In this document: piece by piece, positions 11,265 through 18,820 of the stretch
Position numbering within the stretch: the first letter of the stretch is position 1
Layout of the letters: each line of letters starts with the position of its first letter
NCBI GenBank assembly: GCA_016794345.1
Contig: JAEUKE010000053.1
Location: 1-64,000 of the forward strand
Length of the DNA stretch: 64,000 nt
Reading direction: 5' to 3'
DNA from: Myxococcales bacterium
GTDB taxonomy: Bacteria; Myxococcota_A; Polyangia; Polyangiales; Polyangiaceae
Notes under the pieces: model-generated
The model's input: only the letters and a program-made list of their open reading frames with translations
Databases searched by the model: none
Told to the model about the DNA's origin: nothing
Made by a program: the position numbers and the translations under genes

Positions 11265-12373
11265 CGGTCCCGCAGCCCCACGGCTCGGACGGCACCGCGC
11301 TCGCTCGACCCCGCATCGCCTTGTCTCTACCCGGCGGCGGCTTGTCCGGGGCGCTCTACCAGGTCGGAGCGCTCGCCGCGCTCTACGATGCGCTCGAGGG
11401 CTTCGACGATTTCTGCGTCTATGTCGGCCACGCGGGCGGCGCAGTGGTCGCAGCCTCGATCGCGGGCGGCATCTCGGCCGAGCGGCTCTATCGCGCGCTG
11501 CTCGACCCGGCCGATCCATTTTTCCCGCTCGAGCGGCGGCACGTCCTCGCGCCAGACTACAGCGAGTGGCGACGCATGGTGAAGACCGGGTTCCTCGCGC
11601 TCCGGCACGCGTTGCCCCGGCTCGATCCGCGCCGTCCGAGCCTCACGACCGTCGGTCCGAAAGACCGGGTCGCCGAAGAGCTGGATCGCCTGGAAGACTC
11701 GGTCCCCGCCGGGCTCTTCACGCTGGAGAAGTTCGAGCGCACGATCGCGGACTTCTTCGCCCGGCGCGACATCCCCAACGTCTTTTACGACATGCGCAAG
11801 GCGGTGCGGATCATCGCCTACGATCTCGACGCCGGAGAGCGCGTCGTCTTCGGCGAGCCGGGGAGCGATCACGTCCCCGTCTCCCTCGCCTGCTCCGCGT
11901 CCTGCGCCCTGCCGCTCTTCTTCACGCCCGTGCGCATCGGCGACCGGCACTACATCGACGGCGGACTCTGCTCGATGACCCACTTCGACGTGGCGAGCTC
12001 GGCCGGCGCGGAGTTCACCATCGTCGTCAACCCGCGCGTCCCCGTCACGACGCGCGGCGGCGCCGTTCCCACCGGCTACGGCCTCGGAACCAGCGTCCGC
12101 GACAAGGGCGCGCTCTGGGTCTTGAACCAGTCCCGCCGCATCGCGAGCCAGGCCATGATCGAGCGGGAGATGGCCGCGCCTCCGCCCGGCATGGGCGCGC
12201 TCCTTCTCTCCCCCCAGCCGGAAGACGCGGTGTTGTTTCTAAGCAACAACCGGAGCTTCGAGGCGCGACGATCCGTGCTCGAGCACGCGTATCGCTCGAC
12301 GCGGGCCCGCCTCGCTTCTTGGCTCGAGACACACGCGGACTTCGCCGAGCGCATGGGCCTGCGGCCGCGGTAG
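11261..12373 (+). CDS. Patatin-like protein lacking the catalytic Ser
   Basis: Patatin/RssA-like fold, 370 aa. The oxyanion-hole motif LPGGGLSGALYQVGAL (residues 23-38), the core strand SASCALPLFFTPV and the Asp motif YIDGG (Asp233) are intact. At the nucleophile elbow, where GxSxG is required, the sequence is G56-H57-A58-G59-G60; the codon is GCG, so the serine is replaced by alanine. Known patatin hydrolases need that Ser-Asp dyad, so lipase activity is unlikely and a binding or regulatory role is inferred. There is no signal peptide. Start is GTG overlapping the protease gene; the pseudokinase follows 52 bases on. Confidence 0.8.
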   Translation: MTVPQPHGSDGTALARPRIALSLPGGGLSGALYQVGALAALYDALEGFDDFCVYVGHAGGAVVAASIAGGISAERLYRALLDPADPFFPLERRHVLAPDYSEWRRMVKTGFLALRHALPRLDPRRPSLTTVGPKDRVAEELDRLEDSVPAGLFTLEKFERTIADFFARRDIPNVFYDMRKAVRIIAYDLDAGERVVFGEPGSDHVPVSLACSASCALPLFFTPVRIGDRHYIDGGLCSMTHFDVASSAGAEFTIVVNPRVPVTTRGGAVPTGYGLGTSVRDKGALWVLNQSRRIASQAMIEREMAAPPPGMGALLLSPQPEDAVLFLSNNRSFEARRSVLEHAYRSTRARLASWLETHADFAERMGLRPR

Positions 12374-12425
12374 CGACAAACCCTGCTTGCGGGACCAGGC
12401 CTCCTGCTACCGTTACACCGGCGTC

Positions 12426-13499
12426 ATGTTCTGCCCGCGCTGCCACCGGACCTACGCGGACGGCGAGACCGTCTGTAGCTTCGATGGAGAGGGCCTCGTC
12501 TCGGGGCGGCGCATCGAGCACCTCGCGGTCCGGCAGACCCAGCACATGGGCGCGATCCTCGCCGGCCGATACGCGGTGCAGGGGTTCTTGGGCAAGGGCC
12601 CGCTCGCGCGCGTCTACCTCGCCGAGGACGTGAAGACGAAGGAGCCGGTCGCGCTCAAGGTCCTCGATCCGCCCTGGGCCCACGACAAGGTCGCCAGGGA
12701 CCGCTTCGCGCGCGCGGCGCACGAGGCGCAGGCCATCTCACACGAGAACCTGGCCACCATCCTCGCGGTGACCGCACGGGGCGACGGCACGCCGATCGTC
12801 GTGATGGAGCACCTCTTCGGCGAGACGCTCGCCTCGTACCTGAAGCGCGGAGCCATGGATGCGGAGATCGGCCTGCCCGTCCTCCGCGAGGTGGCCATGG
12901 CCCTCGAGGCGATCCACCTCGGCGGCATGATCCACCGCGGGCTCAAGCCCGAGAACGTGTTCCTCGTGGGCGAGCCCGGCGATCCGTACGCGGTGAAGGT
13001 GCTCGACGTCGGCTTCGGCCGCATCCGCGATGCCACCGTGACCACGAACGGGACCGTCGCCGAGGGCGCCACGCACATGGCTCCCGAGCAGTGCGTGGCG
13101 GACGAGGTCGACGCGCGCACCGACGTCTACGCCTTCGGCCTCGTCATGTACGAGGTCTTCACCGGCCGCGCAGCGTTCGAGGGCGAAGGCGACGAGCTCT
13201 TGGCCAGGAGCCTGGTGGCGCCCCACCGCCCCGTGCGTGCCCTCGTCCCGGACATCGATCCGAACATCGAGGCGATCATCGATCGTTGCCTCCGCAAAGA
13301 TCCGAGCCTGCGCTACGCCACCGCGAGCGCGCTCCGAGCGGACCTGGAAGCCGTGGCCGAAGGCGCCGAGCCGGACGCCGCGCAGGACACCGCGGGACCC
13401 GTCGGTGAGGTCTACGTGCCACGAGGATCGTTCTCGCGGCTGGTCGCACGATCCCTGTACCGACGCGTAGGCGTTTCGCCCCCGTCGTTCCTGGCGTAA
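12426..13499 (+). CDS. Zinc-ribbon protein kinase-like protein, HRD to HRG
   Basis: A 357-aa Hanks-type kinase fold with an N-terminal zinc ribbon (C3, C6, C17, then FDGEG). The glycine loop GFLGKGPLARVY, the beta3 Lys78 (VALKVL), Asn177, the DFG-position Asp194 (DVG) and APE at 219-221 are present. The catalytic-loop motif is H170-R171-G172 instead of HRD, so the catalytic base aspartate is lost. Such proteins can still bind ATP but usually phosphorylate poorly or not at all; I call it a probable pseudokinase. There is no membrane segment. The ATG at 12426 begins the zinc ribbon directly. Last gene of the nadB run; a hairpin repeat follows. Confidence 0.82.
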   Translation: MFCPRCHRTYADGETVCSFDGEGLVSGRRIEHLAVRQTQHMGAILAGRYAVQGFLGKGPLARVYLAEDVKTKEPVALKVLDPPWAHDKVARDRFARAAHEAQAISHENLATILAVTARGDGTPIVVMEHLFGETLASYLKRGAMDAEIGLPVLREVAMALEAIHLGGMIHRGLKPENVFLVGEPGDPYAVKVLDVGFGRIRDATVTTNGTVAEGATHMAPEQCVADEVDARTDVYAFGLVMYEVFTGRAAFEGEGDELLARSLVAPHRPVRALVPDIDPNIEAIIDRCLRKDPSLRYATASALRADLEAVAEGAEPDAAQDTAGPVGEVYVPRGSFSRLVARSLYRRVGVSPPSFLA

Positions 13500-13558
13500 C
13501 GATTCGCCGAGACTGCCAGGATCCGCCTAGCCCGATGCGTGTGTCGCTGCCCCTTCCT

Positions 13559-13592
13559 CCCCCCCGGCCCCCCTCCGCGTCGCGGAGGGGGG
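13559..13592 (+). repeat. C-rich hairpin repeat, copy B
   Basis: C-rich arm followed by the inverted repeat CCCCCCTCCGCG (13568-13579) and CGCGGAGGGGGG (13581-13592). It lies just after the pseudokinase gene and before the Tudor-knot lipoprotein gene. Its left flank, from TTCCT at 13554, is almost identical to copy A. Confidence 0.8.
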
Positions 13593-13642
13593 AGCGCGCG
13601 TGGCGTGATGGTCCGCGCGTGAGGCCGGCAACGTGGGCGACG

Positions 13643-14098
13643 GTGCGCGCGGCTCGGATGCTCGCGTTGCTCGCGTTGCTGCTCTTGCTCGCGTGCTCGC
13701 GGAGCTACCGGCCCGGCGACGAGGTGATGGTCGAGTGGGAGGGCAAGGAGTACCCGGCGGTCATCCTGGCGACCGACGGGCCCACCAAGTTCAAGGTCCA
13801 CTACGACGGCTACGACGAGGTGTGGGACGAGGTCGTGATCCGCTCGCGGATCAAGAGCTTCCGCAAGGGCGACGAGGTGCGCCCGGAGCCGCCCGCGAAG
13901 GTTCGACAGAAGGCCGCGCTGGCCGCGCAGACAAACACCTACCGGCTCGGCGATCACGTCCGCGTCGAGTGGAACGGGCGCTTCTATCCTGCTCAGATCA
14001 TCGACGTCGTCGGCAAGGAGCGCTACCGCGTCCACTACGACGGCTATGGGTCCGAGTGGGACGAGAACGTGAGCTTGAACCGGATTCAGCCCCGATGA
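13643..14098 (+). CDS. Lipoprotein with two Tudor-knot/Agenet-like domains
   Basis: Small predicted lipoprotein, 151 aa from GTG 13643: positively charged start, all-Leu/Ala core and Cys18 as the lipidation site (LLLAC). Two copies of an SH3-like barrel follow, at about residues 22-65 (YRPGDEVMVEWEGKEYPAVI, ending HYDGYDEVWDE) and 100-148 (YRLGDHVRVEWNGRFYPAQI, ending HYDGYGSEWDE). This is the pattern of Tudor-knot, chromo-barrel and Agenet domains, best known in eukaryotic chromatin proteins; here it is exported, so the ligand is unknown. The start is uncertain: ATG 13658 or GTG 13619 are possible, and starting further upstream would translate the hairpin repeat. The next gene begins 34 bases on. 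Confidence 0.7.
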   Translation: MRAARMLALLALLLLLACSRSYRPGDEVMVEWEGKEYPAVILATDGPTKFKVHYDGYDEVWDEVVIRSRIKSFRKGDEVRPEPPAKVRQKAALAAQTNTYRLGDHVRVEWNGRFYPAQIIDVVGKERYRVHYDGYGSEWDENVSLNRIQPR

Positions 14099-14132
14099 TC
14101 GATCGGAGAAGGCAGCGACGGAGCGCCAGCCC

Positions 14133-15164
14133 GTGAGGTCTCGACCGCCCTCTCACCCCCCCTGCCCCCCTCACTGGCGTGAGGGGGGAGCCGTCGCGCT
14201 CGCGTTGTGGTTGTTGGCGGGGAACGCCGCAGCGCAGCCCCCTGCGCCCGACGCGGCGGAGCTCCACCGCCAAGGCCTCGCGCTGCTCGAGGCCGGCAAG
14301 GTGGACGAGGCCTGCGCGAAGCTCGGCGCGAGCGTCGCGGCCGAGCGCGCCGTCGCGCCCCTCGCGGATCTCGCGCGTTGCCACGAGCTCCAGGGGAAGA
14401 TCGCCACGGCCTACACCGAGCTGGTGGAGCTGAGCGTGCTCGCCGAAAAGGCGGGCGACGCGGACCGCGCGACGCGCGCGCGGGAGGGCGCGAGCCGGCT
14501 GGCCCCGCGGCTCTCCAAGCTCCGGGTGGAGGTGGTCGAGCCCATCCCGGGCCTCGTCGTCAAACGTGACGGTATCGTCATGACTGCGGACCAGCTCGGC
14601 GCCCTCGCGGTCGTCGACCCCGGCCTGCACGTCGTCACCGCGGAGGCGCCCGGCTACGAGCCGTTCCGCGCGGAGGTCCGCATCGGCGCCGACGCCGACG
14701 CGAAGGGCGTGCTCGTCCCGCGCATGAAGAAGCCCGCCGCCAAGTCCCCTCCCCCGCCGAAGCCGCCCGTCCCCCCGCCGCCCGCGGGCGACGGCCGCCG
14801 CGGCACATCCACGGTGGGCATCGTCGGCTTCGTCGGATCGGGCGTGGGCTTCGTCGGCCTGGTCATCGGCACCATCTTCGGTGTGCAGACCCTCGTCGAG
14901 GTCAACGAGGCCGAGGAGGACGAGCGCCTCTGCCCCAACAAACGCTGCACCCCCCTCGGCCGCCTCGCCATCGACGAGGCCGAGACCAAGGGCATCGTCT
15001 CCACCGTCACCCTCTCCGTCGGCGGCGCCGCGCTCGCCACCGGCGTCGTCTTGCTCGTGGTCGACGGGCTCGGGCTCCTGAAGGACGACGCCCCCAAGAA
15101 GGCCGCGATCTCGCCGTGGGTCGGGCCCGACGGCGGCGGCCTCGGCGTGACCGTGGGGTTCTGA
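14133..15164 (+). CDS. TPR/PEGA-like exported membrane protein
   Basis: A 343-aa protein of a type frequent in Polyangia: signal peptide (hydrophobic core about residues 19-33, cleavage near AAAQ), a TPR-like helical region (about 40-125), a beta domain resembling PEGA (about 128-190, DPGLHVVTAEAPGYEPF), a proline-rich linker (202-218) and two hydrophobic segments (about 228-254 and 290-312). It is probably an envelope scaffold, function unknown. Residues about 7-19 are encoded by hairpin-repeat copy C, giving an unusual N-region rich in Pro and His; in-frame TTG codons inside the hydrophobic core are the only later alternatives, so the repeat seems to have become part of the signal peptide. 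Confidence 0.68.
   Translation: MRSRPPSHPPCPPHWREGGAVALALWLLAGNAAAQPPAPDAAELHRQGLALLEAGKVDEACAKLGASVAAERAVAPLADLARCHELQGKIATAYTELVELSVLAEKAGDADRATRAREGASRLAPRLSKLRVEVVEPIPGLVVKRDGIVMTADQLGALAVVDPGLHVVTAEAPGYEPFRAEVRIGADADAKGVLVPRMKKPAAKSPPPPKPPVPPPPAGDGRRGTSTVGIVGFVGSGVGFVGLVIGTIFGVQTLVEVNEAEEDERLCPNKRCTPLGRLAIDEAETKGIVSTVTLSVGGAALATGVVLLVVDGLGLLKDDAPKKAAISPWVGPDGGGLGVTVGF
14156..14188 (+). repeat. C-rich hairpin repeat, copy C (inside a CDS)
   Basis: CCCCCCCTG arm, then the hairpin CCCCCCTCAC-TGGC-GTGAGGGGGG (14165-14174 with 14179-14188). It lies within the predicted first 20 codons of the TPR/PEGA-like gene. Confidence 0.8.
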
Positions 15165-15226
15165 GGGCGCGCCCACGGGCGGGCGCCCGTCGAGGGCCGG
15201 CGCACTCGTTCGGTTATGCTCTCGGC

Positions 15227-15991
15227 ATGACCTACCGAACGGCGGCGGACGCAACTCGGCCGGTCGTCACGCGACGCGTCCCGAGCGGCGACGCGTTCCG
15301 CTGGCTCAAGATCATCCTGGGCGGCGCGCTCGTCGCTTTTGCCGTGTTCCTCGCCTGGGTCGGCGTGTGGAGCTCGGTGCGTTGCACGGGCGATCGCTGC
15401 GCGGTGGTCCAATCCAACATGTTGCGTCCGGACCAGGAGTTTCCTTTCGACGCGCGGAGCGCGCCCCCGATCGTCCTCGAGCCGGCGACGGTCGGCAAAA
15501 ACGGCAAGGGGCTCAAGCTCCTCTTGCGATACCCGAGCGGCGACGTGGAGATCGTCCGCGACTGGCCACGAGCGGCCGAGGCCGAGGCCGCGCGCATGCG
15601 CGCCTACTTGGCCGATCCCCGCGGGGAGCTCGTCGTCGAGAAGCCGCGCGGCGCCCTGCCTTACATGCTCGTCTGGTTCCCCGGTGTCCTGGGCGCCCTC
15701 ATGTTCCTCGAGGGCGCGAAGCTCATGCGCTGGCATCGCCTGCGCGCCGATCCCAACGCCCGCACCATCGCGCTCGAGACCGTCGCCTTCGGGCTGTCCG
15801 TTCGCAAGCGCACCTTCCCGGTCGGCAGCGACACGAAGCTCGGCAGCGCACCGCTCCGCCCCGACGACCCGCGCGTGCGCCTGCGCGTGCTCACGCTCGA
15901 GGACCCGGGCGCCGAGCCGCGGCGACTGCCCATGTACGAGCGGGACGAGACACGCCGGCTGGTGGAGGCGATGATCGCGGAAGCGGGGTGA
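15227..15991 (+). CDS. Hypothetical two-helix membrane protein
   Basis: A 254-aa protein that I cannot assign. It has a hydrophobic segment at about residues 27-47 (LKIILGGALVAFAVFLAWVG), a periplasm-size loop with two Cys residues (SSVRCTGDRCAV), and a second hydrophobic segment at about 145-160 (PYMLVWFPGVLGALMFLEGA). A basic cytosolic C-terminal domain follows, ending in a helix (ETRRLVEAMIAEAG). The pattern suggests a PH-like or signalling membrane protein of modest size. It starts at ATG and stands alone, with 62 bases before it and 146 after. Confidence 0.6.
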   Translation: MTYRTAADATRPVVTRRVPSGDAFRWLKIILGGALVAFAVFLAWVGVWSSVRCTGDRCAVVQSNMLRPDQEFPFDARSAPPIVLEPATVGKNGKGLKLLLRYPSGDVEIVRDWPRAAEAEAARMRAYLADPRGELVVEKPRGALPYMLVWFPGVLGALMFLEGAKLMRWHRLRADPNARTIALETVAFGLSVRKRTFPVGSDTKLGSAPLRPDDPRVRLRVLTLEDPGAEPRRLPMYERDETRRLVEAMIAEAG

Positions 15992-16137
15992 GCGAAGAAC
16001 CATGAGCACCGAGCAGCTGAATTGTGCCGATCGGAGCACCGCGCTCCCCTCCGCCGCCCAACCCGCCTAAGCTCCCCGCGTGAGAGCGGGACACCCGAGT
16101 GCGCCGCCTACGGCGCGAGCGGAGCGCCGGTAGCGCG

Positions 16138-17460
16138 ATGCCCGACCGCGCGCGAAAGCTCGGCACCGCCGACTGGCGTGCAGCCTTCGAGGATCGGCTG
16201 CACGCGCAGGCCCGCCTCGCGCGGCTCGGACACTGGCGCAGCGTCTCGCGGCGGCCGCCTCGGTTCGTGGACGGCAATCAGGCCCACTACCTGCACGACG
16301 GCCGGCTGCATCTCCAGTGGATGATCGCTGCGATCGAGCGCGCCGTTCGCCGGGTGGACCTCGAGATCTACATCTTCAAACAAGACGCGGCGGGGACGCA
16401 GGTGCGGGACGCGCTCGCGCGCGCGGCCGCGCGCGGCGTGCACGTGCGGGTCCTCTACGACTCGATTGGCTCCGCTGGCGACCTCTCGTTCTTCGATCCC
16501 ATCGTGCAGGCCGGCGGGCACGTGGTGGAGTTCAACCCGGTCGCGCCCTGGCGCCTGCGGATGAGCCGCATCGGGCGGACACAACCGTGGCTGCCCGCCT
16601 ACCGCGACCACCGGAAGCTCCTGGTCTGCGACGCGCCGCTCTGCTGGGCGCGGCGGCCCTACACGCCGGGTGACGACCCGGCCCCCGCCGACGAGTGCGT
16701 GGACGAGAACCGCTGCGCGCTCGCCATCACCGGCGGCCGGAACATCGGCGACGAGTACATGACGCACCCCCTGGGGGACGGCCAGTGGCGTGATTGCGGT
16801 ATTGTCATGTTCGGCCCCGTCGCCTGTGACCTCGCCGAGATGTTCGACGCCATGTGGTTCCACGCCGAAGGACCCGACACACACGTCCCGCGGCTCGAGG
16901 CGCCGCCGGCCGGCAACCTCGCCATCCTCGCCCTCAGCAGCCAGCCCGGGTTCATCAACCTCCTGCAGTGGTCGCTCGTTCGGCTGACGCAGCAGGTCCG
17001 CGACGAGCTCCGGGTGAGCTGCGCTTACTTCGTGCCGACGGTGCGCTGGCGGCGCGCCCTCGCCCAGGTCGCGCAGCGCACCGGTCGGTGCGCGCTGCTC
17101 GTGCCCATGGAGAGCGACGTGCCCATCGTCGACGCAGCGAGCCGGCACCTCTGGGGGCGCCTGCTCAAGGCCGGCGTCGCCATCTACCGGTACGCGGCCG
17201 AGGTGCTGCACGAAAAGACGTACATCTACGACCGCACCGTCACGGTCATCGGCTCGAGCAACCTCGACCCTCGCAGCTTCAAATACAACTACGAGCTCTC
17301 GGTCGTCGTGGTGGGACAGACGTTCGCCGAGCCCGTCATCGAGTGGCACGAGCAAGACCTGTCACACAGCGAGCGCTACACGCTGGACGCATGGCGAGCA
17401 CGACCGCTGTGGCAGAAGGTAACCGACTGGTTCTGGTCGCTCCTGCGGAGCCGTCTCTGA
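16138..17460 (+). CDS. Phospholipase D family / cardiolipin synthase-like
   Basis: A 440-aa member of the phospholipase D superfamily with both HKD motifs: H158-x-K160-x4-D165 (DHRKLLVCD) and H358-x-K360-x4-D365 (HEKTYIYD), the latter followed by GSSNLDPRSF, typical of cardiolipin synthases (ClsB type). No N-terminal membrane helices are visible, as in ClsB. The likely reaction is phosphatidyl transfer to make cardiolipin; a general phosphodiesterase is the alternative. The segment between the HKD motifs contains an insert with Cys and acidic residues (about 163-185). Start ATG 16138. Confidence 0.85.
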   Translation: MPDRARKLGTADWRAAFEDRLHAQARLARLGHWRSVSRRPPRFVDGNQAHYLHDGRLHLQWMIAAIERAVRRVDLEIYIFKQDAAGTQVRDALARAAARGVHVRVLYDSIGSAGDLSFFDPIVQAGGHVVEFNPVAPWRLRMSRIGRTQPWLPAYRDHRKLLVCDAPLCWARRPYTPGDDPAPADECVDENRCALAITGGRNIGDEYMTHPLGDGQWRDCGIVMFGPVACDLAEMFDAMWFHAEGPDTHVPRLEAPPAGNLAILALSSQPGFINLLQWSLVRLTQQVRDELRVSCAYFVPTVRWRRALAQVAQRTGRCALLVPMESDVPIVDAASRHLWGRLLKAGVAIYRYAAEVLHEKTYIYDRTVTVIGSSNLDPRSFKYNYELSVVVVGQTFAEPVIEWHEQDLSHSERYTLDAWRARPLWQKVTDWFWSLLRSRL

Positions 17461-17569
17461 CTGCGCTTTGTGTAACAGCTCCGGTTACCGTTAGTGAGCT
17501 TACCTATTAACGCTCGTCCCTTTGACCGGGTGGTATCGGTACCTTAGAGAGACGACGAAAGTGGAACGT

Positions 17570-18805
17570 ATGCGGCTTGGTACACGCGCTCTTCGGACCT
17601 CCTCGCTCTGGCCCCTGGCGCTACCGCTCGTCGCCACGCTCGCGCTCGGCGCGCTCGGCGCCTGCAAGTCGGAGAAGGCCGCTGACGCGGTCGCCGAGAA
17701 AAAGCAGGCCGGCGACGCGCCCAAGAAGATCACCGTCGCCAAGGTCGAGAGCGCCCAGGTGCAGCCACGCCTCGTGGTCACCGGCACGCTCGATCCGGAC
17801 GAGAAGAGCGAGCTCGCCGCGCAGACCTCGGGGAGCGTGCTCGCCGTCCGCGTCGACCTCGGCACGCGGGTGAAGAAAGGCGACGTGCTCGTCGAGCTCG
17901 ATGGCCGCGAGGCCGCCCTCCGGCTCGACTCGGCGAACGCCACAGCGAGCTCGCAGCGCGCGCGGCTCGGCCTCAAAGGCAACGACAAGTTCGACGCGGA
18001 CGCCGTGCCCGACGTGAAGGCCGCGAAGGACGCGGCGGATCTGGCCAAGGCGGAGTACGAGCGCGCCAAGGCCCTCTACGAGTCCGGCGCCATCCCCAAG
18101 GCGCAGCTCGATCAGGCGAAGAGCGCGCAGGACCGCTCGCAGTCCAACTACGAGGCCACCCGCAACACGGTGGAGCAGTCGTGGGCGGGCCTCCTCGCCT
18201 CGCAATCGCAGGCCGGCCTCTCCAAGAAGTCGCTGGACGACACGAAGATCCTCGCGCCCTTCGACGGCGCCATCGTCGAGAAGCGCATCGCCCCCGGTGA
18301 GTTCGCGACGGCCGGCCGCGTCGTCGCCGTCATCCTCCGGGACGACCCGCTCCGCCTGAAGTTCGACGTGCCCGAGGCGGACGCCGGCGCCGTGGCCATC
18401 GGCAACGACGTGGAGCTCACGGTCGCCGCCTTCGGCGACAAGGTCTTTCACGGCAAGATCAAGTTCGTCGGCGCCAGCGTGAAGACGCAGACGCGCACCT
18501 TGCCGGTCGAGGCGGAGGTCCCGAACGCGGACCATACGCTCAGGCCCGGCTTCTTCGCGCGCGCCACGGTCCTCTTGGGCGGCGAGGCGCGCGCGGCGCT
18601 CCTGGTCCCCAAGGCCGCGGTCCAACCGGCCGGCACGGGCTTCCGCGTCTTCGTCCGCGAGGGCGAGCGCGTGACCGAGCGGCTCGTGGTCCCGGGCCGC
18701 CTGCAGGGTGATCTCGTGGAGGTCACCGGCAAGCTCTCCGCCGGGGAAGAGGTCGCGATCGAAGGCGCGGCCGAGCTCTCGGACGGCGCCGCGATCACCC
18801 TCTAG
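17570..18805 (+). CDS. RND efflux periplasmic adaptor (MFP)
   Basis: AcrA/MexA-type membrane fusion protein, 411 aa, joining an inner-membrane RND pump to an outer-membrane channel. It is a predicted lipoprotein (Cys32 in ALGAC). It has the split lipoyl/biotinyl-like halves (QTSGSVLAVRVDLGTRVKKGDVLVEL, later LAPFDGAIVEKRIAPGEFA), a helical hairpin (about 125-210) and a beta-barrel/proximal domain. ATG 17570 is preferred; a GTG three codons earlier is possible. The RND gene follows after 15 bases. No TolC-type gene or regulator is adjacent, so the outer-membrane partner is elsewhere. Confidence 0.92.
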   Translation: MRLGTRALRTSSLWPLALPLVATLALGALGACKSEKAADAVAEKKQAGDAPKKITVAKVESAQVQPRLVVTGTLDPDEKSELAAQTSGSVLAVRVDLGTRVKKGDVLVELDGREAALRLDSANATASSQRARLGLKGNDKFDADAVPDVKAAKDAADLAKAEYERAKALYESGAIPKAQLDQAKSAQDRSQSNYEATRNTVEQSWAGLLASQSQAGLSKKSLDDTKILAPFDGAIVEKRIAPGEFATAGRVVAVILRDDPLRLKFDVPEADAGAVAIGNDVELTVAAFGDKVFHGKIKFVGASVKTQTRTLPVEAEVPNADHTLRPGFFARATVLLGGEARAALLVPKAAVQPAGTGFRVFVREGERVTERLVVPGRLQGDLVEVTGKLSAGEEVAIEGAAELSDGAAITL

Positions 18806-18820
18806 CCAAGCTCCCGTTCC

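Noticed and set aside
13535..13642. Start of the Tudor-knot protein at 13535
   Set aside because: It would translate hairpin repeat copy B and place a long Pro/Arg stretch before the signal peptide; later starts give a normal lipoprotein leader.
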